Shown here piece by piece: positions 1 through 9,288 of a stretch of DNA of 35,975 nt. The stretch comes from a virus. Location of the stretch: IMG/VR virus record IMGVR_UViG_3300009149_000126, positions 1 to 35,975 of that record. One strand, 5' to 3'. Position numbers and translations under genes: made by a program. The notes under the pieces were generated by a model. The model was given only the letters and a program-made list of their open reading frames with translations, made no database searches and was not told where the DNA came from. The stretch's first letter is position 1; every line of letters starts with the position of its first letter.

Positions 1-3000
1 AGGCTACCAAATTTAACAAAACCAAACAAATTTTGATGTAAAGGTAAATCCTGATATTCTACATTGATCCAACCGGCACTGGGTTCTGTTATTTGAGTGG
101 CAAAGCCACCTGTGTAATATGGGGGTAGTGGAAGGTCGGGTCTAAAAACAGTACAACCCCATTCATTATCACGCCTTATTCGAACCTCCATAAAAGAAGT
201 CCAATCCATTTCTTCTGGAATAGCAGAAGAAGAAGAGTTAGGGATATATGGAGTTGTGTCGGTACGCGGTATCCGCCAAGAATTAATGTCGTTACGGTCG
301 GACCCCAACCACACACCCAAAGTTCTTTTTGCAGTGGTAGGGGCGTTGAAGGAATAGTTCAAAGAATCCCATTCTACAACCGCAGCGGTGCCAGAGGTGT
401 TGGAATTCCCAAATTGAAATTTAGTATGGGTGGTAGACCCATCAAATGAAGAAAGAGGTACTGTGGGTGCCTGTAACACGTCATCTATGACAAGGGTTAC
501 CGAATCGGTAAGTTGGGATGCTATCACCCGATAGTTATGAAGTTCCCCATCAGTCCAATCAAAAGCATAGTCTTGAAGTATCCCAGCACCAATAGTGAAA
601 GCCACCCTAGTTGGATTGGTGTAAAATTCTACCCGAACCCGATAAGGGGTACCACCATTCAAAACACTTTTGTCACCTACCTCAGCCTGGAAGTAGGGGG
701 ATGTTTCAAACAACCCATTGGCAGTATAGGATTTGATCGCCAACCGTGCCTCAAAAATACGAAGACCCTCATCCGTGAAGGTCAACCCTGATACGTCGGG
801 TTCACCCGTGCCGTTGGTGACAAATAAATCTTTGGTGTAAAAGGTTTCCTGTCCATCTATTTTAGTAGTGGTGAATATATGTCCATTCACCTGTTCGGTC
901 ACGGCATTCACACCTACTGATCGAGTCCAACTGTCATCCTGTGGTAGATACAATCCCGATAAGGAGAGGGTGGGTAGATCTAGAAGGGTTCTAAAAGCGG
1001 GTGCTAATGGATTTTCCAGGTATAGGAGGGTACCCAACTGAATTTCTTTGATGGTGTCATTGATAATAACCAATGCATCCCCTGATCCCAGGACACCACT
1101 TTCTAACCTAAAATCAACATCCACATCAATTTGGGCATTTTGGTCAAAAAATGTTTCTACACGACCATAACCAAAAGTTTGATCCAGTACACTATTGCCA
1201 GAGGTACTTTTCAACAAAAGATTGTTGGTGGGGTCTATTTGTGAAAAACCAAAATCTTCCGTGAAAAACCATTCAGAGTTGGGGTCATTTTCAGGTAGTA
1301 CATCCATTTCGGAAGATACTATGAAACCCTGTGACATAAGGGTGGTTTGATCAGGAACCACACTATAACGATAAAAAGACCACAAAGTATTATTGGTAGC
1401 TTCCCTTGAGGTAGAACCCCAAAAAACTTGACCCAAACCTGTGGTCAAAAGTTGCAGGGTGGTATCGGGGGGTATTGAATAACTCGGAGCAGTGCCGTCT
1501 AATTCCAAGATCAATCCTGATAAGGCACCTCCCAAGAAAACCTGGACCGATTTTGTGTTAGGGTTCGCTACCATGCGGTAAGAGGAAATCTGATTAAGCC
1601 AGATCACTTCCAGGTACATGCGAACATAACGGTTACCAAATAATCCGGGGTCTGCTGGAAAGCTACCGCCTGTTATCGTAATAGTGGTGGTTCCATCCGT
1701 TTGAGCCACGATGGTGTCAGTGGTATAAACACCGGACTGGGTACCCGTCAATATTTGAAACCGTCCCCCTGGTAGAAAAGAATTAGGCACTTCACTAGTT
1801 AAAGCCCTTAATGAAGTGGGGGATGTGATCTCAATATCTGCACCGGCACCCACCTCCCAGGAATCTTCATCTTGAGGTCTGCCTACATCCGTGAGCATCC
1901 CTATGTGTTGAACACCATTGATCAACAATGCCCCCACCATGTAAAGGCGACGGTTATCGTGGAAACCAAAAGACACACCTGTGAACACCCCATCTAAGGT
2001 GTAATCAGTGATCTGGAATCGTGCCGCCAAATAAACAGTAGACGGGAAAGAAACATCAATGTCCCTATAGTAATAAGCGGAGGTACCCGTTCCAAAAGAC
2101 CCTGCGGAAGAATCGATTAATTCGTATACTCCATCACCCAAGATAGGTAGCCCTGTATCCACCCCAAAGGGGGTCCATACGGGATTTGCATCTATGGGGT
2201 ATTCGGTACCCTCATAGGATTCCGCCACTCCTTCTGGAGTCAGGTTGAACCCTTCAACAGCCACCGAGTGGGGGTTCTGGTTCAGAAGCATGGTAGCAGG
2301 GTTATTAAGGGATGCAGTGTACGCTCTTTCAAATCCCAAATAACGGTGGCCTATCTGGATAGGGGAAGGTCTATCATCGAAAGGCCCCAAGACCACCGCA
2401 AAAGGGAACCTACCTTGTGACGCAGCACCCAAGGTGGTGGAGGTAGAACTAGAATTATGACCCGAAGCGCGATCCCACTTATTTAGAACCAAACCCAGGG
2501 TATTGAGACCTTCCAATTCCATGATGGGATTGGCAAACCATTTATAGTCCACCTCTACGGTGGTGGACCCTGGAGGAAGTAATGGAATGGGTACCGCAAG
2601 GGTGATTTTCCCAATCCAAGGATTCACCTCTGATATAACCACAGGTATCCCGTTGACCCTTACTTCCACATCTTGTTTGGTTGCAGGGGTGGCATCACCC
2701 CAACCTTTGACCAGAGGGCCTTTTTCCGTCAAAAATGAATCGTTCGCGGTGGCCCCCGATCCCACGAAAGTCACAAAGTTGTTGTGTAGAAAATTCCAGG
2801 TACTTGAATATATGGTGGAGGTAGAGGTGATGTTCATACCTCCTATCAAAAAATCACTGATTTGATAGGAGGGGTCTAATGTAAATTGTGATCCGGCATT
2901 ACCACCCAAAATACTGGCAACACCTGTAGCGCTTACCACGGATTCTGAAATCAAGGGGAAGTCATTGAATAGAACCGAGTAAAAGTCACCCTTTTTGTTT

Positions 3001-4055
3001 CGAAGCAGGGTGACTTTATTAGAACCTGTAGACCAAATGGCCGGTGCAGATACGTTCAAGGCCCCCGAGATCAATTGGATTTGATCCTCTCCCGCCACCC
3101 TCAAGAAATTAATATCTAGTTGTGTGGCACCATCCGAAACAGACAAGGTTCCCATGATGGTATCAAAGAGGGCAGGGAAAAAGGTGGTGCCTGTTACATT
3201 GAAGGTGAAATCCGCACGATATGTGGAGGTGGGTGTGATTTTACCCGTGGTATCTTGGAAACCCCAACCATAGGTGTCACCCAAGTCTTTGAATAAAGAC
3301 AACTGAGACGCCGCAATAGTGGATGAACCAATGCCTATTTCTGATCCCGTAAAATTAGTAGCGGCACTTGGAAGCAATGAACCATCATATACTATGGCAT
3401 CAGCAGGACTTATGGATAAGTCATAACTCAAGGTGGTCATACCAGTCACAGCTAAGGTAACCTGTGAAGGGTCACCAGATGTGGGATGTGTCACGCTTTG
3501 AATGGTGAGAGGTATGGGGTAGGTGGTGGGTGGGGTGATAGCTATTCCATAGGCGGAAACTTCTTGAATACCTGGGGTGTATTCCGCTTCGGTGAGCATA
3601 TCCTGATCAAAATCAACGAGGATTTGGGTACCGGTGGGGGTACTCACAACATAAGTGATATCTGTACCGAGGGTCAAAAATTCCACATCGGTGGCTGTCA
3701 AATCTATAATGTTACCCACAAGGTCCACAGGGCCTATTATACGTACGGTGTACTTGCCACCCAGTGTTGCCCCTGAGGTCTCTACCAACACAGAGGTGAC
3801 GCCTCCGTTTGGGCCTAAATTTTCGATGGTGACTGAGGTGACGGTAACAGGTACACCATAAGTTGCGGTGACGGTGTAATTGGTACTAAGAACCAGATCC
3901 GCATTACTCAGCATCTCTTCGCAATAGGTGACACGGAAAGTGGTGCCACTTACTGCGAGGACTTCAAATAATGGGTCAAAGGCATCTCCCGAACCATAGG
4001 GTTCTGTACCATATGGTCCAATGCCGTACCCCGCACCTGTTTTTATGCTGGACAT
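1..4055 (-). CDS. Tail fibre / receptor-binding adhesin-like protein with Ig-like and LamG-like domains (partial, C-terminus off the window)
   Basis: The frame stays open from ATG at 4055 to the left edge, giving about 1351 codons without a stop, so the C-terminus is missing. The start follows GAGGA with 6 bases of spacing and lies 9 bases after the preceding gene. The N-terminus is Gly/Tyr-rich (GYGIGPYGTEPYGSGDAFDP). Two beta-rich modules at about residues 28-128 and 128-220 resemble SbsA-type Ig-like domains (GTTFRVTYCEEMLSNADL). At least three concanavalin/LamG-like stretches follow, around residues 255-420, 645-900 and 1070-1245; the last has the typical GELHNYRVIAS...LVIDDV pattern. There is no signal peptide or membrane segment. 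Its place after the J- and I-like genes is where Mu and P2 encode tail fibres. Sugar binding and host recognition are inferred from fold type and position; no enzymatic motif is seen. Confidence 0.75.
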   Translation of the reverse strand, partial: MSSIKTGAGYGIGPYGTEPYGSGDAFDPLFEVLAVSGTTFRVTYCEEMLSNADLVLSTNYTVTATYGVPVTVTSVTIENLGPNGGVTSVLVETSGATLGGKYTVRIIGPVDLVGNIIDLTATDVEFLTLGTDITYVVSTPTGTQILVDFDQDMLTEAEYTPGIQEVSAYGIAITPPTTYPIPLTIQSVTHPTSGDPSQVTLAVTGMTTLSYDLSISPADAIVYDGSLLPSAATNFTGSEIGIGSSTIAASQLSLFKDLGDTYGWGFQDTTGKITPTSTYRADFTFNVTGTTFFPALFDTIMGTLSVSDGATQLDINFLRVAGEDQIQLISGALNVSAPAIWSTGSNKVTLLRNKKGDFYSVLFNDFPLISESVVSATGVASILGGNAGSQFTLDPSYQISDFLIGGMNITSTSTIYSSTWNFLHNNFVTFVGSGATANDSFLTEKGPLVKGWGDATPATKQDVEVRVNGIPVVISEVNPWIGKITLAVPIPLLPPGSTTVEVDYKWFANPIMELEGLNTLGLVLNKWDRASGHNSSSTSTTLGAASQGRFPFAVVLGPFDDRPSPIQIGHRYLGFERAYTASLNNPATMLLNQNPHSVAVEGFNLTPEGVAESYEGTEYPIDANPVWTPFGVDTGLPILGDGVYELIDSSAGSFGTGTSAYYYRDIDVSFPSTVYLAARFQITDYTLDGVFTGVSFGFHDNRRLYMVGALLINGVQHIGMLTDVGRPQDEDSWEVGAGADIEITSPTSLRALTSEVPNSFLPGGRFQILTGTQSGVYTTDTIVAQTDGTTTITITGGSFPADPGLFGNRYVRMYLEVIWLNQISSYRMVANPNTKSVQVFLGGALSGLILELDGTAPSYSIPPDTTLQLLTTGLGQVFWGSTSREATNNTLWSFYRYSVVPDQTTLMSQGFIVSSEMDVLPENDPNSEWFFTEDFGFSQIDPTNNLLLKSTSGNSVLDQTFGYGRVETFFDQNAQIDVDVDFRLESGVLGSGDALVIINDTIKEIQLGTLLYLENPLAPAFRTLLDLPTLSLSGLYLPQDDSWTRSVGVNAVTEQVNGHIFTTTKIDGQETFYTKDLFVTNGTGEPDVSGLTFTDEGLRIFEARLAIKSYTANGLFETSPYFQAEVGDKSVLNGGTPYRVRVEFYTNPTRVAFTIGAGILQDYAFDWTDGELHNYRVIASQLTDSVTLVIDDVLQAPTVPLSSFDGSTTHTKFQFGNSNTSGTAAVVEWDSLNYSFNAPTTAKRTLGVWLGSDRNDINSWRIPRTDTTPYIPNSSSSAIPEEMDWTSFMEVRIRRDNEWGCTVFRPDLPLPPYYTGGFATQITEPSAGWINVEYQDLPLHQNLFGFVKFGS
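2839..2872. repeat. Perfect 12-bp inverted repeat (hairpin) inside the fibre gene
   Basis: CCTCCTATCAAA (2839-2850) and TTTGATAGGAGG (2861-2872) are perfect reverse complements separated by a 10-base loop. In the minus-strand mRNA the 3' arm contains AGGAGG, a strong Shine-Dalgarno-like core, and the 5' arm contains its complement CCTCCT, so folding would hide it. The element lies wholly within coding sequence (residues about 395-405 of the fibre protein) and has no T-tract after it, so it does not look like an intrinsic terminator. Confidence 0.7.
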
Positions 4056-4064
4056 GTTAATTCC

Positions 4065-5363
4065 TCAAGAAACAAAAAAAATCGAAACATTTTCCCCTGC
4101 CACATCGTGGGGTATCTGCACCCCTAAACGATCCACAGAGACACTATAGGTTTGACCTGTTGTGGTCTGAGGCATCCTTACCGTCAATCTCAGTATACTG
4201 GAGTTGGGGCGTACCCCTGTGATGGGATTGAGAGCCGTTGAAAAACCCACAGGTCCACCCTCTAATCCCAATAGGGTGCCTAATCGGTATTTACCCGCAT
4301 TAGGCCCATCCAAAATAGTGATCACTTCACCCTCAACAGCCAATCTAAAATCTTGGTTGACATCAGTTATGTCATTTCCAGATATGGTCAACGTGCCTGT
4401 CAATCCCGTAGGTGATGTGGTGTAACTACGGGCAGTGGAGTCCGTGCCAAAAGGAAACACCAAAACATCCTCAACCTGATAAATGCCTTTATTTGGACCT
4501 GCGGTTATTTCCAAGAAGGCACCCACGGATACGGGTGAGAAAACTCGGGTGGGGTCGGAAAATAATCTACGATCCGCCAAAGTTTCACCTACGGAACTGG
4601 TGATAGCTTTGACCCCCAGGCAAAACTTACGGAAATCCTCGTAAAAGAACATATCCATGTCCCAAGACATGGAATCCTCAAACAGGGTACCAAAAGCTTC
4701 TTTAAACAAATGCCGGTAAGTATATAGGGTATGTGCTGGTTTAAGGGCCCTGATTACCAGAGCGATGTTGGATAAACTGGTGAAGGGGTCCGTGGGGAAC
4801 GCATCACAGTTTTCACCTGCGGACACATTGATTTCAAATTCAAACTGCTCATCAAACCCCCAAGCGGAATTAGGGGTGTCTCTTGCGGCAATCGCTTTTT
4901 CGATTACCTCTACCGTTCCATCGGTAACCAGTTCAACCCCTTCTTTTATAGTGTTCTTGGTGGCCCCTTGCAGTAACAGGAGAACCATGCGTTTCAAAAA
5001 ATCGCGATAGGACACGTCACCATCTATTTGAGGGATACCACGAGACTGATCCGGGAAAACCAGAGAACCCAGAATTTGATATAAGAATTCGGGTCTGGTG
5101 AAGTCATAGTCACCATCATAAAATACTTCTTGGGCCACCACCTGTATCTTTGCGATTTGTTCGGCGGCAGCTTGGAATTGCAACGTATAGTAGGGACCCA
5201 TGGTTTGCGAGAAATAGTTGGAGGGGATCACTTGGAAAAAAACTTCCAGGATACGTTCCACTTGATCTCGACAAGCATCCTTCCACTGTTGCCCAACCGT
5301 TCTTACATAAGAAGGGTTCTGCTCAACAGAAAAAGGTAAATACTTTGTTGGGTCATCTGCCAT
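4065..5363 (-). CDS. Baseplate/tail protein I-like, with two C-terminal GPNxGxY modules
   Basis: 432 aa from ATG at 5363 (MADDPTKYLPF). A TTG 54 bases upstream could extend it by 18 residues, but those residues only mirror the overlapping 57-aa gene, so the ATG is preferred; it overlaps that gene by 11 bases. The first 250 residues are mostly helical. The stretch NTIKEGVELV, then QFEFEINVS, then LKPAHTLYTYRHLF resembles the tail protein I family (P2 gpI, Mu gp48), where a conserved KPAHT-like segment sits near the end of the core. This is a resemblance by eye, supported by position directly after the J-like gene. The C-terminal part adds two beta modules, GAFLEITAGPNKGIYQV (281-297) and GEVITILDGPNAGKYRL (345-361), which are not part of classic gpI. 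The likely role is linking the wedge to the fibre. The start RBS is weak, suggesting translational coupling. Confidence 0.62.
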   Translation of the reverse strand: MADDPTKYLPFSVEQNPSYVRTVGQQWKDACRDQVERILEVFFQVIPSNYFSQTMGPYYTLQFQAAAEQIAKIQVVAQEVFYDGDYDFTRPEFLYQILGSLVFPDQSRGIPQIDGDVSYRDFLKRMVLLLLQGATKNTIKEGVELVTDGTVEVIEKAIAARDTPNSAWGFDEQFEFEINVSAGENCDAFPTDPFTSLSNIALVIRALKPAHTLYTYRHLFKEAFGTLFEDSMSWDMDMFFYEDFRKFCLGVKAITSSVGETLADRRLFSDPTRVFSPVSVGAFLEITAGPNKGIYQVEDVLVFPFGTDSTARSYTTSPTGLTGTLTISGNDITDVNQDFRLAVEGEVITILDGPNAGKYRLGTLLGLEGGPVGFSTALNPITGVRPNSSILRLTVRMPQTTTGQTYSVSVDRLGVQIPHDVAGENVSIFFVS

Positions 5364-5526
5364 TTTCTTTAGTGTCTCTTTTGGTGTCTCTTTCAGGTTT
5401 ATCAAGTACCGGTACAATCACCACATGGTGTCTCAAGTCACCACCCGGTGTGATATTGGTCTCAGTCTCATAAGTATATCGTATGAAAGATATATCCAGG
5501 TCATGGAGTGCAACTAAATCCTTCAT
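5353..5526 (-). CDS. Small overlapping protein, 57 aa, unknown function
   Basis: A short frame of 57 codons starting MKDLVALHDLDISFIRYTYE and ending TKENGR. Its ATG shares one base with the TAA of the J-like gene (TAATG), and an AGGA lies 6 bases upstream, so both the coupling and the RBS fit a real gene. Its last 11 bases overlap the start of the I-like gene. It has a plausible beta-strand N-terminus and a charged, Lys/Arg/Asp-rich tail. I recognise no family. It fills what would otherwise be a 163-bp gap between two tightly packed genes, which supports it. The alternative, that it is an untranslated spacer with a chance frame, is less likely given the RBS. Confidence 0.6.
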   Translation of the reverse strand: MKDLVALHDLDISFIRYTYETETNITPGGDLRHHVVIVPVLDKPERDTKRDTKENGR

Positions 5527-8500
5527 TATTGATCCTGATCCTCATCATAAGTAAAGTCTAAGTCACCCAAATTCAAATAGGTGGCATTACCGGGATTAAT
5601 ATTTCGAGTAAGGTCATCGGTACCCACCACATAAGTTACCGTGTAGTCATGGTTACTAGGAACATCTTTAACCAAAGCAGAGTCATACAGATAACCAATC
5701 GAAACTTTTTGACCATTGGTGATGCCACCCGTGGTGATTCGACGTAATCCTACAGGGATGGTTGAACCCCCCTGAACAATGGTGTAATCCACACCCAGGG
5801 TATAGGTGGTAGTTTGTGCTAAATTCTGCACCACTAAGGTGGTTGTAAATATTTTCAAATTACTCAGAAGTGTTACATCCGTGTTATTCAAATTATGTTG
5901 TTCATTTTGGATTTGAGTTACACCCCCAGCCAGCACCACCAAAACTCTATTAGCCGTGAGACTCTTACGAGTTGTCACTATGAAATTTTGGGTTTCCGTG
6001 GGTGATATGAAGGGAGACAAAGCCGCCAATGTAACATCATCACTATATCCAGGAATGGATATACCCTCACTCCCAATGATGTAGGAGTTACCGATGGCAC
6101 CATTGAGAGGTGAACCATTCAGTGCCAGGGTTGCCGTCACCAAATTGGTTTCGTCATCATCTTGAAAAACCCCCCGAAAAATACTGGGTAAACCACCCCC
6201 ATCCGTGGTGGCATTTTCAAGGGGGTCATTGATCAGATAAACGGAATTCAGTGATGTGGACCATTGAAGTATCAAAGATACATCCGAATCCTGATCCGTG
6301 GTGATCACCTCACGAATAACCTGTGAATCAGAGGCTCTTACCATTTTGGTAAGGGGTACTTCGGTATATGAAACTACACCACCCCCACCGGCATTTTCAA
6401 TAACATCAATGATATCCGATTGACGTACGGGTTGACCTAAAACAAGTGAATTGAAAAAATTGGTGAGGTCTGTTCTCACATCACTATCCGCTTGTGCGGG
6501 TTTTACCCCCGATTCCAATACTATTGTAGCAGTAAGGTCCACGGGTACTTCAATGGCTTCTTTGACCAGTACATCAGCCGTGATATGTCGTTGTGTATCG
6601 ATTTCTTCTTGCGCAATTTTGATCAGGAGATTGGTAAGGTAGGCCACCTGGAAGTTTTCATCATGCTCATAAGAAACCAGGATGGTTTGACCCGACACGA
6701 TATTCCCCGTCTCCACTCTCTTTATCCCAATGGGTGTGGTGGAAGTTCCATCTATGAGGGTGTAGTCAGGTGAACCCGCTGGGTCAAAGGGACTAACATA
6801 GGTGGTAAGACTATCCTCAGAAGTGACCACAATGGTAAGAGGATTAATACCTAAACGGTCCAAATATTCGGTATATTGACCCAAGATCACATGTGTTTCA
6901 TCCAGAACAATCACGGGGTCACCCGAGGGTATTGCAACATCGGGGTCTTGGTTGTCGGTGAGTTGCAAAAAGTCTCCCGCCAATGTGGAACGCCCCTTTT
7001 TCAAGGGGTCTTCCAGTTTGTATAGGGCAAATGCATCCGGGTCTACTTCACCTGTCACAGATCCGGTCATGGATTCGATTTCCCTAACGGGTTGGCGTGA
7101 CAACACATATTTGTCGGAAGTTCTATAACGATAGTCTCCCAGAATCACCTGGGTTAGGGTAAAGCTTGCGGGGTCATTGTAAGTGCTATCCAAACGAATC
7201 GCGTTATAGGAAATGATCTCCACATTGGTAAGGTTGAAAATATGACCCGTGCTGATATTTTTGAGTTCATACCCAAACGTGGGGTGATCTAGCATTTGTA
7301 TAATGGGGTTAGCAGACGTTAATTTGGGGTCCACCGCCCGAAATTCCAGATTATTAGGGTCACCCACCACTACAAACTGGATGTCTTTAGCAATTTCAAA
7401 TGTAAATGCAAAATCATCGGTTACGGTGGCTAGGTTTTCACCCTTGATCCAAAGGTCTACCTTACCCAATCGGTGGGCCTGATCCACCGGGTCATAATCC
7501 CGTTGCATGAGACTGTCACCCGCTGCCACAATGCGGACTTGTTCTACCCCTGGGACATCAATGATGTTTTTACGGTAACCCTGTTCGGTGCCAGAGTCCA
7601 CCGAGGATAAGACACCCTGTGCCTCCGCTGCCAAATCTCTATTGGATTGCACACCCGTACCCCCAAAGGTAGGGGCTTCATTGATCACGGAAAGTCCTGC
7701 GATAGCATTTTCCGTTTGCGAAATTTGCCCCGCTGCCAAGTTGCCAACTTCGCCCTCTTCTTCGGCCTCCACAGAAACACGGACTGAATATCGCCCGGTA
7801 GTGGCACTGAAAAAGGAAGCTATGTTCTCTATAGTAATTTCTGCGGCTTGTGTGGTTCTAAATCGAGTGCTACCCCCCAATACCACAGACCCAATGGGTA
7901 GTGGTATAGAAGCAGGTGGCCTTTTACTCGTGTAATAGGTGACTTCACCCCTGGATCTCTTACCCGCAGAACGAAAAACACCGTATTTGGAGGCCAATGA
8001 CTCAAAAGACAAGTCAATTATTTGTTGTACTTCGTCATCCGTTACCAGGAAGAAAGCAGCTTTCAATGCCAATTTATACTGGGATTGATTTACGGGAACC
8101 GATTCCCCTGAGAAAGAGGGGTCATCAATTTCCAGCAATGTGGAAAACGATTGGGCCCGGTGGACAAAATCCAGGATAAAGCGTAAGCGTTCGGCCTCAG
8201 AGGAAAATGGGTCGATAAATACATCTCGGGTGTAAGAACCCGATTGGATAGCAACCTGAGGTTGAGACCTGAAAATAGAAAGCGAAGTATCCTGAATGAT
8301 CTGTTGTCTGGTAGTCAGAGGGAAGGTACCCACAGCGGCAGAAATTATCAGGGGGGATGCTACCACCTCAGGAGAAAATGAAGATTCTATCTCCAACTGC
8401 CGTGTTTCATCAAAAAACACTGCGGTGACCACATAATACAGTGGGTCTTGTGCTGGAATGGTGGTGTAATCGCTATTGGGTATTGTGGGGGGGGTAGATT

Positions 8501-9284
8501 CGAAATCTGCATCCCGGTCATGGGTAAAGGTATACTTCCGTGAGGTGACCACAGACTCTACCACGATGGTGGTTCGAACCCTGCTTACTGTTTCAGGTAT
8601 TTCTAGTATTTCATTAAAATCTGTTTGCAAAATCAGGTCATCTTGATCTTCCTGAGTCTGTAATATTTTCACAAACAGTGGATCTGCCGAGGGGGTACCA
8701 TCGGGCAGTGAATTAATAACGGCGTCTACATTAAGGGTGCCTATTTCAGAAGTGGATTCGGAAGTAGTTCCCGTAATGATCAGGTAGGCATTAATTTGGG
8801 AATACCCTTCTTGACCACCACCCGGAGAGGTGGAAGCGTAGAAGTTGTAACCTCTGACATTGGGGTCATCCAGCCCCTCAACGGTGACGTCTACCACCCC
8901 ATCCTTGCGTTCTACGGAAATACCTGTAGGAGGGGTTACAAGGAGTCCTAAATCACCCTCCTGAATTAGATTAGCGTCTATGGTAGCCGAAGAGGAAACT
9001 TCCCCAGTAGTGGAAATGGATCGGACATCTACCTGATTAGAACCCGCAAGGAGGGTAAGACCCTCTGGATATGCAGAGGGGTTGGGAACAATGAAGGAGG
9101 TACCTTCAAAAAAAATCACATCGGGGTCACTGGTAAAAGCGGCACCCCGAATGGAAACCTCCATATCTGCCGTATTAGGGTCAATAACACCACTAAAAAA
9201 TCTATTGTTTTGGGTCGTGGTGAAAATGAACGTTTCACGAAGAACATTATCGGGACCCAAGAATTTTGGAACGGTGATCGCCAT
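5526..9284 (-). CDS. Baseplate J-like wedge protein, enlarged (1252 aa)
   Basis: Begins MAITVPKFLG at 9284, with AGGA 7 bases upstream and 4 bases after the W-like gene. The Baseplate_J signature is clear at about residues 458-555: PIGSVVLGGSTRFRTTQ, then the Gly/Asn turn GEVGNLAAGQI, then INEAPTFGGTG followed by a polar helix. The typical J C-terminal domain is at about 902-981 (ADVLVKEAIEVPVDL ... QSDIIDVIENAGGGGVVSY). J proteins (Mu gp47, P2 gpJ, T4 gp6 family) form the wedge ring around the hub. This one is several times longer than P2 gpJ. Residues 1-450 carry beta-sandwich stretches (fibronectin-III-like near 120-210 and 270-310), a segment of about 270 residues is inserted before the C-terminal domain, and about 270 residues follow it. 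Two copies of a strand-rich module occur at about 828-875 and 1158-1200. Confidence 0.88.
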   Translation of the reverse strand: MAITVPKFLGPDNVLRETFIFTTTQNNRFFSGVIDPNTADMEVSIRGAAFTSDPDVIFFEGTSFIVPNPSAYPEGLTLLAGSNQVDVRSISTTGEVSSSATIDANLIQEGDLGLLVTPPTGISVERKDGVVDVTVEGLDDPNVRGYNFYASTSPGGGQEGYSQINAYLIITGTTSESTSEIGTLNVDAVINSLPDGTPSADPLFVKILQTQEDQDDLILQTDFNEILEIPETVSRVRTTIVVESVVTSRKYTFTHDRDADFESTPPTIPNSDYTTIPAQDPLYYVVTAVFFDETRQLEIESSFSPEVVASPLIISAAVGTFPLTTRQQIIQDTSLSIFRSQPQVAIQSGSYTRDVFIDPFSSEAERLRFILDFVHRAQSFSTLLEIDDPSFSGESVPVNQSQYKLALKAAFFLVTDDEVQQIIDLSFESLASKYGVFRSAGKRSRGEVTYYTSKRPPASIPLPIGSVVLGGSTRFRTTQAAEITIENIASFFSATTGRYSVRVSVEAEEEGEVGNLAAGQISQTENAIAGLSVINEAPTFGGTGVQSNRDLAAEAQGVLSSVDSGTEQGYRKNIIDVPGVEQVRIVAAGDSLMQRDYDPVDQAHRLGKVDLWIKGENLATVTDDFAFTFEIAKDIQFVVVGDPNNLEFRAVDPKLTSANPIIQMLDHPTFGYELKNISTGHIFNLTNVEIISYNAIRLDSTYNDPASFTLTQVILGDYRYRTSDKYVLSRQPVREIESMTGSVTGEVDPDAFALYKLEDPLKKGRSTLAGDFLQLTDNQDPDVAIPSGDPVIVLDETHVILGQYTEYLDRLGINPLTIVVTSEDSLTTYVSPFDPAGSPDYTLIDGTSTTPIGIKRVETGNIVSGQTILVSYEHDENFQVAYLTNLLIKIAQEEIDTQRHITADVLVKEAIEVPVDLTATIVLESGVKPAQADSDVRTDLTNFFNSLVLGQPVRQSDIIDVIENAGGGGVVSYTEVPLTKMVRASDSQVIREVITTDQDSDVSLILQWSTSLNSVYLINDPLENATTDGGGLPSIFRGVFQDDDETNLVTATLALNGSPLNGAIGNSYIIGSEGISIPGYSDDVTLAALSPFISPTETQNFIVTTRKSLTANRVLVVLAGGVTQIQNEQHNLNNTDVTLLSNLKIFTTTLVVQNLAQTTTYTLGVDYTIVQGGSTIPVGLRRITTGGITNGQKVSIGYLYDSALVKDVPSNHDYTVTYVVGTDDLTRNINPGNATYLNLGDLDFTYDEDQDQ

Positions 9285-9288
9285 CTAT

